Assembly (NCBI GenBank): GCA_963971305.1
Contig: OZ020314.1
Location: forward strand, 930,001-994,000
Direction: 5' to 3'
Source of the DNA: Arcuatula senhousia
Taxonomy: Eukaryota; Mollusca; Bivalvia; Mytilida; Mytilidae
DNA: 64,000 bases
This document shows positions 14,501 to 26,500 of the stretch, piece after piece. The notes under the pieces are model-generated. The model was not told the origin of the DNA and searched no databases. It saw only the letters and a program-made list of their open reading frames with translations. A program made the position numbers and the translations under genes. How positions within the stretch are numbered: position 1 is the stretch's first letter; every line of letters starts with the position of its first letter.

Positions 14501-17500
14501 TAAACTTTCAGATTAAATTTATCCTTGACCAGGTTTTTTGGTCCTGATGCTTGCTATGAGCTTCTTGTTTATATTTACTTTGCTAGGAGCCTCTTGTTAA
14601 TATTTTCTTTGCTATGAGCCTTTTGTTTATATTTACTTTGCTATGAGCCTTTTGTTTATTTAGTTTGCTTGGAACCTCTTGTTTTATTTTCAGATATTAT
14701 TTATACTTGGACCAGGTAGTCTGGCTTTATTGTTTGCTGTTATGGGATATGGCTATAAAAACCTGGACCCACAGAAAACTGGAAAGTTTCTCAAGCAGTT
14801 CTATAAGTTGGACTTCCAGGGATTTGTGGACCCTAAGGCAAACCCTTCTGTTATTGAAGTAAGTGAACTTATAAACTTTGACCAGACAGCCTTGGAAAGT
14901 AGGATTTTTAAAGATTCCAATGCCCTTATCCTCGATATAAAAAGTTACAAAATTTCCCAAAATTTAAATGGCTGAACAGATTTTTACTGGCAAGGGGCCT
15001 GGGAGCAGGTGCTAGTATTACAGACTGCCAAGATAAAACAAAATGTAATAGATTCAAAACCATTCCCCAGAAACTCAAGCCATTTTTCATCAAAAACAAA
15101 GTAGGGAGGGAAGTTTTTACTTTATTTTTTAATTGGTCCAAAAAATAGACGAGGCAACTTTTTACATTGTAAACAATCAAAAAGTAATGAGGCAGGCGAT
15201 TTTTTTTTATGAAAAAGCAACGAAAAGGGACAATGAGGCTGCCTCCGAACAGATGAGGCATTGAACTTTTTATTTGGCCTAACCATATGTTTCTTTTGTA
15301 GGACTGGATCAATGGTTTCAACCTTCTGATGTTTGGGTTACCAGTCTGGACAGCTATACCTGTATCCATGGGGAAATGGGTGGGAAAAGGTCGAATCAGC
15401 AGAAACATGTAAGTCAGTCTTGACAGCTATACCTGTGTCCATGGGGAAATGGGTGGGAAAAGGTCGTATCAGCAGGAACATGTAAGTCAGTCTTGACAGC
15501 TATTCCTGTGTCCATGGGGAAATGGATGGGAAAAGGTCGTATCAGTAGAAACATGTAAGTCAGTCTTGACAGCTATACCTGTGTCCATGGGGAAATGGAT
15601 GGGAAAAGGTCGTATCAGTAGAAACATGTAAGTCAGTCTTGACAGCTATTCCTGTGTCCATGGGGAAATGGATGGGAAAAGGTCGTATCAGTAGAAACAT
15701 GTAAGTCAGTCTTGACAGCTATACCTGTGTCCATGGGGAAATGGGTGGGAAAAGGTCGTATCAGTAGGAACATGTAAGTCAGTCTTGACAGCTGTACCTG
15801 TGTCCATGGGGAAATGGGTGGGAAAAGGTCGTATCAGCAGGTACATGTAAGTCAGTCTTGACAGCTATACCTGTGTCCATGGGGAAAAGGTCGTATCAGT
15901 AGGAACATGTAAGTCAGTCTGGACAGCTATACCTGTGTCCATGGGGAAATGGGTGGGAAAAGGTCGTATCAGCAGGTACATGTAAGTCAGTCTTGACAGC
16001 TATACCTGTGTCCATGGGGAAATGGATGGGAAAAGGTCGTATCAGTAGAAGCATGTAAGTCAGTCTTGACAGCTATACCTGTGTCCATGGGGAAATGGGT
16101 GGGAAAAGGTCGTATCAGTAGGAACATGTAAGTCAGTCTGTACAGCTATACCTGTGTCCATGGGGAAATGGGTGGGAAAAGGTCGTATCAGTAGAAAAAT
16201 GTAAGTCAGTCTTGACAGCTATACCTGTGTCCATGGGGAAATGGGTGGGAAAAGGTTGAATCAGTAGGAACATGTAAGTATGTCATGACAGCTATTCCTG
16301 TGTCCTTGGGGAAATGGGTGGGAAAAGGTCGTATCAGTAGGAACATGTAAGTCAGTCTTGACAGCTATACCTGTGTCCATGGGGAAATGGATGGGAAAAG
16401 GTCGTATCAGTAGAAACATGTAAGTCAGTCTTGACAGCTATACCTGTGTCCATGGGGAAATGGATGGGAAAAGGTCGTATCAGTAGGAACATGTAAGTCA
16501 GTCTTGACAGCTATACCTGTGTCCATGGGGAAAAGGTCGAATCAGTAGAAACATGTAAGTCAGTCTTGACAGCTATACCTGTGTCCATGGGGAAATGGGT
16601 TGGAAAAGGTCGTATCAGTAGGAACATGTAAGTCAGTCTGGACAGCTATACCTGTGTCCATGGGGAAATGGGTGGGAAAAGGTCGTATCAGTAGGAACAT
16701 GTAAGTCAGTTTTGACAGCTATAACTGTGTCTATGGGGAAATGGGTGGGAAAAGGTCGTATCAGTAGGAACATGTAAGTCAGTTTTGACAGCTATAACTG
16801 TGTCTATGGGGAAATGGGTGGGAAAAGGTCGAATCAGTAGAAACATGTAAGTCAGTCTTGACAGCTATTCCTGTGTCCATGGGGAAATGGGTGGGAAAAG
16901 GTCGTATCAGTAGGAACATGTAAGTCAGTCTTGACAGCTATTCCTGTGTCCATGGGGAAATGGGTGGGAAAAGGTCGAATCAGTAGGAACATGTAAGTCA
17001 GTCTTGACAGCTATTCCTGTGTCCATGGGGAAATGGGTGGGAAAAGGTCGTATCAGTAGGAACATGTAAGTCAGTTTTGACAGCTATAACTGTGTCTATG
17101 GGGAAATGGGTGGGAAAAGGTCGAATCAGTAGAAACATGTAAGTCAGTCTTGACAGCTATACCTGTGTCCATGGGGAAATGGGTGGGAAAAGGTCGTATC
17201 AGCAGAAACATGTAAGTCAGTCTTGACAGCTATACCTGTGTCCATGGGGAAATGGGTGGGAAAAGGTCGAATCAGTAGAAACATGTAAGTCAGGGTGTAC
17301 AGCTATACCTGTGTCCATGGGGAAATGGGTGGGAAAAGGTCGAATCAGTAGGAACATGTAAGTCAGTCTTGACAGCTATTCCTGTGTCCATGGGGAAATG
17401 GGAGGGAAAAGGTCGTATCAGTAGAAACATGTAAGTCAGTCTTGACAGCTATACCTGTGTCCATGGGGAAATGGATGGGAAAAGGTCGTATCAGCAGGAA

Positions 17501-20500
17501 CATGTAAGTCAGTCTTGACAGCTATTTCTGTGTCCATGGAGAAATGGATGGGAAAAGGTCGAATCAGCAGGAACATGTAAGTCAGTCTGGACAGCTATTC
17601 CTGTGTCCATGGAGAAATGGATGGGAAAAGGTCGTATCAGCAGGAACATGTAAGTCAGTCTTGACAGCTATTTCTGTGTCCATGGAGAAATGGATGGGAA
17701 AAGGTCGTATCAGTAGAAACATGTAAGTCGGTCTTGACAGATATACCTGTGTCCATGGGGAAATGGATGGGAAAAGGTCGTATCAGTAGGAACATGTAAG
17801 TCAGTCTTGACAGCTATTCCTGTGTCTATGGGGAAATGGGTGGGAAAAGGTCGAATCAGTAGAAACATGTAAGTCAGTCATGACAGCTATTCCTGTGTCC
17901 ATGGGGAAATGGGTGGGAAAAGGTCGAATCAGTAGGAACATGTAAGTCAGTCTGGACAGCTTTTCCTGTGTCCATGGGGAAATGGGAGGGAACAGGTCGA
18001 ATCAGTAGAAACATGTAAGTCAGTCTTGACAGCTATACCTGTATCCATGGGGAAATGGGTGGGAAAAGGTCGAATCAGTAGGAACATGTAAGTCAGTCTT
18101 GACAGCTATTCCTGTGTCTATGGGGAAATGGGTGGGAAAAGGTCGAATCAGTAGAAACATGTAAGTCAGTCTTGACAGCTGTATCTGTGTCCATGGGGAA
18201 ATGGGTGGGAAAAGGTCGAATCAGTAGAAACATGTAAGTCAGTCTTGACAGCTGTATCTGTGTCCATGGGGAAATGGGTGGGAAAAGGTCGAATCAGCAG
18301 GAACATGTAAGTCAGTCATGACAGCTATTCCTGTGTCCATGGGGAAATGGGTGGGAAAAGGTCGTATCAGTAGAAACATGTAAGTCAGTCTTGACAGCTA
18401 TACCTGTGTCCATGGGGAAATGGGTGGGAAAAGGTCGAATCAGTAGAAACATGTAAGTCAGTCTTGACAGCTATACCTGTGTCCATGGGGAAATGGGTGG
18501 GAAAAGGTCGTATCAGTAGGAACATGTAAGTCAGTCTTGACAGCTATTCCTGTGTCCATGGGGAAATGGGTGGGAAAAGGTCGAATCAGTAGAAACATGT
18601 AAGTCAGTCTTGACAGCTATACCTGTGTCCATTGGGAAATGGGTGGGAAAAGGTCGAATCAGCAGGAACATGTAAGTCAGTCTTGACAGCTATTCCTGTG
18701 TCCATCGGGAAATGGGTGGGAAAAGGTCGTATCAGTAGAAACATGTAAGTCAGTCTTGACAGATATACCTGTGTCCATGGGGAAATGGGTGGGAAAAGGT
18801 CGTATCAGTAGGAACATGTAAGTCAGTCATGACAGCTATACCTGTGTCCATGGGGAAATGGGTGGGAAACGGTCGTATCAGTAGAAACATGTAAGTCAGT
18901 CTTGACAGCTATACCTGTGTCCATGGGGAAATGGATGGGAAAAGGTCGAATCAGTAGAAACATGTAAGTTAGTCTTGACAGCTATACCTGTGTCCATGGG
19001 GAAATGGGTGGGAAAAGGTCGTATCAGTAGGAACATGTAAGTCAGTCTTGACAGCTGTTCCTGTGTTCATGGGGAAATGGGTGGGAAAAGGTCGTATCAG
19101 TAGGAACATGTAAGTCAGTCTTGACAGCTGTTCCTGTGTTCATGGGGAAATGGGTGGGAAAAGGTCGTATCAGTAGGAACATGTAAGTCAGTCTTGACAG
19201 CTATTCCTGTGTCCATGGGGAAATGGGTGGGAAAAGGTCGTATCAGTAGGAACATGTAAGTCAGTCTTGACAGCTATTCCTGTGTCCATGGGGAAATGGG
19301 TGGGAAAAGGTCGTATCAGTAGGAACATGTAAGTCAGTCTTGACAGCTATTCCTGTGTCCATGGGGAAATGGGTGGGAAAAGGTCGAATCAGCAGGAACA
19401 TGTAAGTCAGTCTGGACAGCTGTACCTGTGTCCATGGGGAAATGGGTGGGAAAAGGTCGTATCAGTAGGAACATGTAAGTCAGTCTTGACAGCTGTTCCT
19501 GTGTTCATGGGGAAATGGGTGGGAAAAGGTCGTATCAGTAGAAACATGTAAGTCAGTCTTGACAGCTATACCTGTGTCCATGGGGAAATGGGTGGGAAAA
19601 GGTCGTATCAGTAGGAACATGTAAGTCAGTCTTGACAGCTGTACCTGTGTTCATGGGGAAATGGGTGGGAAAAGGTCGTATCAGTAGAAACATGTAAGTC
19701 AGTCTTGACAGCTATTCCTGTGTCCATGGGGAAATGGGTGGGAAAAGGTCGTATCAGTAGGAACATGTAAGTCAGTCTTGACAGCTGTTCCTGTGTTCAT
19801 GGGGAAATGGGTGGGAAAAGGTCGAATCAGTAGGAACATGTAAGTCAGTCTTGACAGCTATACCTGTGTCCATGGGGAAATGGGTGGGAAAAGGTCGTAT
19901 CAGTAGGAACATGTAATTCAGTCTTGACAGCTATACCTGTGTCCATGGGGAAATGGGTGGGAAAAGGTCGTATCAGTAGGAACATGTAAGTCAGTCTTGA
20001 CAGCTGTTCCTGTGTCCATGGAGAAATGGGTGGGAAAAGGTCAAATCAGTAGAAACATGTAAGTCAGTCTTGACAGCTGTACCTGTGTCCATGGGGAAAT
20101 GGGTGGGAAAAGGTCCAATCAGCAGGAACATGTAAGTCAGTCTTGACAGCTATACCTGTGTCCATGGGGAAATGGGTGGGAAAAGGTCGAATCAGTAGAA
20201 ACATGTAAGTCTGTCTTGACAGCTATACCTGTGTCCATGGGGAAATGGATGGGAACAGGTCGTATCAGCAGGAACATGTAAGTCAGTCTTGACAGCTGGG
20301 GAAATGGGTGGGAAAAAGTCGTATCAGTAGAAACATGTAAGTCAGTCTTGACAGCTATTCCTGTGTCCATGGGGAAATGGATGGGAAAAGGTCGTATCAG
20401 CAGGAACATGTAAGTCAGTCTTGACAGCTATTCCTGTGTCCATGGGGAAATGGGTGGGAAAAGGTTGTATCAGCAGGAACATGTAAGTCAGTCTTGACAG

Positions 20501-23500
20501 CTATACCTGTGTCCATGGGGAAATGGGTGGGAAAAGGTCCAATCAGCAGGAACATGTAAGTCAGTCTTGACAGCTATACCTGTGTCCATGGGGAAATGGG
20601 TGGGAAAAGGTCCAATCAGCAGGAACATGTAAGTCAGTCTTGACAGCTATACCTGTGTCCATGGGGAAATGTGTGGGAAAAGGTCGAATCAGTAGAAACA
20701 TGTAAGTCAGTCTTGACAGCTATACCTGTGTCTATGGGGAAATGGGTGGGAAAAGGTCATATCAGTAGAAACATGTTAGTCAGTCTGGACAGCTATTCCT
20801 GTGTCCATGGGGAAATGGGAGGGAAAAGGTCGAATCAGCAGGAACATGTAAGTCAGTCTGGACAGCTATACCTGTGTCCATGGGGAAATGGGTGGGAAAA
20901 GGTCGAATCAGTAGGAACATGTAAGTCAGTCTTGACAGCTATTCCTGTGTCTATGGGGAAATGGGTGGGAAAAGGTCGAATCAGCAGGAACATGTAAGTC
21001 AGTCTTGACAGCTATTCCTGTGTCCATGGGGAAATGGGTGGGAAAAGGTTGAATCAGTAGAAACATGTAAGTCAGTCTTGACAGCTATTCCTGTGTCCAT
21101 GGGGAAATGGGTGGGAAAAGGTCGTATCAGTAGAAACATGTAAGTCAGTCATGACAGCTATTCCTGTGTCCATGGGGAAATGGGTGGGAAAAGGTCGAAT
21201 CAGTAGAAACATGTAAGTCAGTCTTGACAGCTATACCTGTGTCCATGGGGAAATGGGTGGGAAAAGGTCGTATCAGTAGAAACATGTAAGTCAGTCTTGA
21301 CAGCTATACCTGTGTCCATGGGGAAATGGGTGGGAAAAGGTCAAATCAGTAGAAACATGTAAGTCAGTCTTGACAGCTATACCTGTGTCCATGGGGAAAT
21401 AGGTGGGAAAAGGTCGTATCAGCAGGAACATGTAAGTCAGTCTTGACAGCTATTCCTGTGTCCATGGGGAAATGGGTGGGAAAAGGTCGAATCAGCAGGA
21501 ACATGTAAGTCAGTCATGACAGCTATTCCTGTGTCCATGGGGAAATGGGTGGGAAAAGGTCGAATCAGCAGGAACATGTAAGTCAGTCATGACAGCTATT
21601 CCTGTGTCCATGGGGAAATGGGTGGGAAAAGGTCGAATCAGCAGGAACATGTAAGTCAGTCTGGACAGCTATACCTGTGTCCATGGGGAAATGGGTGGGA
21701 AAAGGTCGAATCAGCAGGAACATGAAAGTCAGTCTTGACAGCTATACCTGTGTCCATGGGGAAATGGGTGGGAAAAGGTCGTATCAGCAGGAACATGTAA
21801 GTCTGTCTTGACAGCTATTCCTGTGTCCATGGATGGGGTAATGGGTGGGAAAAGGTCGTATCAGCAGGAAAATGTAAGTCAGTCTTGACAGCTGTACCTG
21901 TGTCCATGGGGAAATGGGTGGGAAAAGGTCGAATCAGTAGAAACATGTAAGTCAGTCTTGACAGCTATACCTGTTTCCATGGGGAAATGGATGGGAAAAG
22001 GTCGAATCAGTAGAAACATGTAAGTCAGTCTTGACAGCTATACCTGTGTCCATGGGGAAATGGGTGGGAAAAGGTCGTATCAGTAGGAACATGTAAGTCA
22101 GTCTTGACAGCTATACCTGTGTCCATGGGGAAATGGGTGGGAAAAGGTCGTATCAGTAGGAACATGTAAGTCAGTCTTGACAGCTATACCTGTGTCCATG
22201 GGGAAATGGGTGGGAAAAGGTCGAATCAGTAGGAACATGTAAGTCAGTCATGACAGCTGTACCTGTGTCCATGGGGAAATGGGTGGGAAAAGGTCGAATC
22301 AGCAGGAAAATGTAAGTAATATTTAAAAAAAAATAATAATAAGATGTGGAATAACATAACCTACAATGATAATTTAAAAACTTCACAATGGAAAACAGCC
22401 AGCAGCCTTTTCAACAAAATGAACAAAATAGAAAAGAAAAGCTGAATGTAAGTTTTTAATCTACAACTTTTATGATTTGTATATATTTTTTGCCGGATCA
22501 CGGAGTGAAAAATCCGGGTTATATAATGGTGAATGTCGGGTGGGCGGGCAGGTGGGGGGCGTGCAGGCGGGGAAAATTTTTTGTAACAGTTTTCTCAGCA
22601 ACTACTAATCACAGCCACTTGATATTTGGTATACAGCATCGGGGTGGGGTCCCATAACGTGGGATTCGATTTCAGGTCTGTCGCTCACCTACTTCCTGTT
22701 TAACGAAATCTGGTCATTTTTGACTTTGACAGATTTTTAGATTTTACAGATAAATGAAGGCTATGCAATAATGAATAAAATTTTTATATGGAAAATGACC
22801 ATATTTATTACCTTCTTATTGTTTATGCCTGTGCGTGGTACAAGTCCTGCAACTTGCCATGGCACCATACCTGGGAAATCTGTTAAAGATTGGGGAATTC
22901 CAGGATTGATCTATTCATAACCTTCTATTTTTAGTAACTGGTTGGTTGTGGTGTTTGTTTATGCCTGCGTGGTACAAGTCCCTCAACTAGCTATGGCGCC
23001 ATATCTGGGAAATCTGTTAGAAGCCAAGAATGTGGCTGTCACTGAATCTTTATTTAAAGGTAGGCAGTTGTTTTCTTATTTTATTTCAAAGTATATATAG
23101 AGTTACATCCAAAAGTGCTGTGATAGTTAATAAATATTTCGGATAAAAATCTATAGAATGAACAATTAGAAATGGACAAAAATAAAGAGAAATTCTTTTC
23201 TAGCACAGGTATTTGAGGTCACAAAATAAAGAAAAATCCCTTTATAACACAGGTTTTTTGTCTCGCCTGCGACGAATAGTCGCGGAAGGCGAGACATAGG
23301 TATTACTTTCCGGCGACGGCGGCGGCGGCGACGGCGGCGGCGTAAACTTTTTTGTAAGACTTTTGTGGACAATGAATTGCTTGAAAAGTATAATAGCTAG
23401 GCATCTGATATTTGGTATACAGACAGTTCAGGTTATGGTCTACGCAACTGTCACCATGCCGTTTGACCCTGACCCCATTTTCACGCTCCAGTGACTCTGT

Positions 23501-26500
23501 GAACTTAGGTTTTTTTTCAGGCCGTAAACTTTTTTGTAAGACTTTTGTGGACGATGAATTGCTTGAAAAGTATAATAGCTAGGCATCTGATATTTGGTAT
23601 ACAGACAGTTCAGGTTATGGTCTATGCAACTGTCACCATGCCGTTTGACCCTGACCCCATTTTCACGCTCCAGTGACTCTGTGAACTTAGGTCTTTTTTC
23701 AGGCCGTAAACTTTTTTGTAAGACTTTTGTGGACGATGAATTGCTTGAAAAGTATAATAGCTAGGCATCTGATATTTCGAATACAGACAGTTCAGGTTAT
23801 GGTCTACGCAACTGTCCCCATGCCGTTTGACCCTGACCCCATTTTCACGCTCCAGTGACTCTGTGAACTTAGGTCTTTTTTCAGGCCATAAACTTTTTTG
23901 TAAGACTTTTGTGGACGATGAATTGCTTGAAAAGTATAATAGCTAGGCATCTGATATTTAGTATACAGACAGTTTAGGTTATGGTCCATGCAACTGTCAC
24001 CATGCTGTGTGACCCTGACCCCATTTTCACGCTCCAGTGACTCTGTGAACTTAGGTGTTTTTCAGGCCAAAAAACTTTTTTGTAAGACTTTTATGGAAGA
24101 TGAATTGCTTGAAAAGTATAATAGCTAGGCATCTGATATTGGGTAAACAGACAGTTGCAGTTAAGGACAACGCAACTGTCACCATGCCATGTGACCATGA
24201 CCCCATTTTTATGCTCCAGTGACTCTGTGAACTTAGGTCTTTTTTCAGACAGAAAACTTTTTGTAATACTTGTGTGGATAATGGATTGCTTGAATAGTAT
24301 AATAACTAGGCATCTGTTATTAGGTATACTGACACTTTTTGTGTTTATATCAAGAAATGAAAGCTTAGGTAGTTGATTTTAGTGATGGTGCCGGCAGGCG
24401 AGACCTACTTTTAGTGGCCACACTTGTTTAGGTGACAAAGAGTGATACATAGTTTGTATGTTGCGTCTTAGTACAAAACAAAGACCGTGTCCTCTTAAAA
24501 ACCTTAAAATTCTGTTTTAATGTCAGATTTCTAAATACTGTATAGCGGGAACATTTTCTGAAGGTTTTAATTTTTGCTTTATTCGCGAGTGCAAGGGAAT
24601 CACTTAAATTAAAGATAACTTAACTTTATATACAGTTTATTTGTTAAACAATCTAGATTATGAAAATATGAAAAATTAAGACTGATTAAATTAAATACCC
24701 CTTTTTAGATACAAATAATGAAATTTGCTACTCACTAAAATTACCCACTACATGTGTATATGGTATCACTGATCAAGAAATAATCTGTTCTCAGTAATAC
24801 TGTTGAATTTCCCAACCTAAAGCTATTGTTATCTTTGTATCACACAGGAATTGCTAGTAAGTCTATTTCACACCAGCTTATCACCCACCTGCTGCATGTA
24901 TATTGTAGACGTCAGATCATATCATTGGTTCATTTTTTATGCCCCCGCAATGACATATCGGGGAGCAAGGTACTGTGGATTCATTTATTTTCGAGGGTAC
25001 CAATTTTCGTGGTTTGGTGAAAAAGTATCAGCTCATGAATTCTTGAATTCATGGTTCTTTAGTCTGCAGTATACACACCAATGTTAAATTTCCTTTTCGT
25101 GGGATATCAAATTTCATGGTTCAAGGCTACCCACTAAAACCACGAAAATTAATACACCACGAATAATAATGAAACCGTAGTAGTTTTTCTTGTGTTTGTT
25201 CAAATGATCATCTGTACATACCAATTTCTGTTTTACTTTTCCCCAAAATGATCATCTGTACATACCAATTTCTGTCTTACTTTTCCCCAAAACAGTACAT
25301 AGGAGCATGAAGAATGATTTGGAAATTGGTAAGGTGGTTCAGTGAGACAAACTGTACCTCCTAAGCAACTTTAAAACCTGTTTGACATTGACTTCCTGAG
25401 GGCAATACATACATGTGCAGGGGTATCTGTGTTGGATAGACACATTACTTCTAAATTCTATAGCCCGCTATCCAGAGGGGCATGTTGTTTTCGGTCGGTC
25501 TGTCTGTCTGTCGGTCATGTTTCTGTTTTAGCGGACATGTTTATCTGATACAGTCAGATCTTCATAAAATTTTGTCTAATTATAATAATCACTATTTCAT
25601 GTATTAATCATGTTAATGTACCCATTAGTTTAACCATACCATTTAACATAGTGGAAAAAACTTATAGCAAAAATTATGCATTTTCATCAAATATTAAGTG
25701 TGCCACTTGTTTCTTATGGACAAGCTTTCTTGGCTAGATTTCATGAAGTGAAAATTTTGGAAGGTACACATGAGGTAAGGAAGAAATTTTTGTAACAGTT
25801 TTCTCAGCAACTACTGTAAACTTGGAAATTTTCGCACACCATCTTTTTTCGCGGTATGACAGCTGAATTTTAGCTCGCGCAGTTTTAAATTTGCTCTGAA
25901 ATGCTATTGTCCATAGATTTCAATAGAAGACAAGTTTATTCGCATCATTAAATTTTTGGCCGGATTTCACGGAGAGAAAAATCCGGGTTATAAAATGGTG
26001 AATGTCGGGCGACGGGCGGTGGGCGGCGTGGGGGCGGGGATAAATTTTTCGTAACAGTGTTCTTAGCAACTACTAATCACAGCCACTTGATATTTGGTAT
26101 ACAGCATCAGGGTGGGGTCCCATAACGTGGGATGCAATTTTAGGTCTGTCGCTCACCTACTTCCTGTTTAACGAAATCCGGCCATTTTTGACTTTGACAG
26201 ATTTTTGCATTATTAACATCACCACGAAAATAAAACTGCTGCAAAAATATCTGGTTTACAGTTCTTATCTCATATTTGGTTTACAGTATCAATGATTGGG
26301 TCCCATAACATCAGATTTGATTTTAGGACTGTCGATCACCTACTTCCTGTTTAAGTAAACCTTGACTTTGATGGATTTTGTATAATTTTATTTTCACATG
26401 TACAACATTTGGACTTAGTTTTAAATAATGTAACCAAATTAAATGATATTGTCAAACCCAGCTTATGCTTACATTACCCTTGTATATATTTTATTATGTT

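Noticed and set aside
14926..15408. 160-codon minus-strand ORF
   Set aside because: It overlaps exon 7 and its intron on the opposite strand, and part of its sequence is the reverse of the exon 7 repeat. No family is recognisable.
15409..22316. Possible CRISPR-like array, because of regular 73-bp spacing
   Set aside because: The whole unit repeats with no unique spacers, the sequence is eukaryotic and intronic, and the unit is a copy of exon 7's end.
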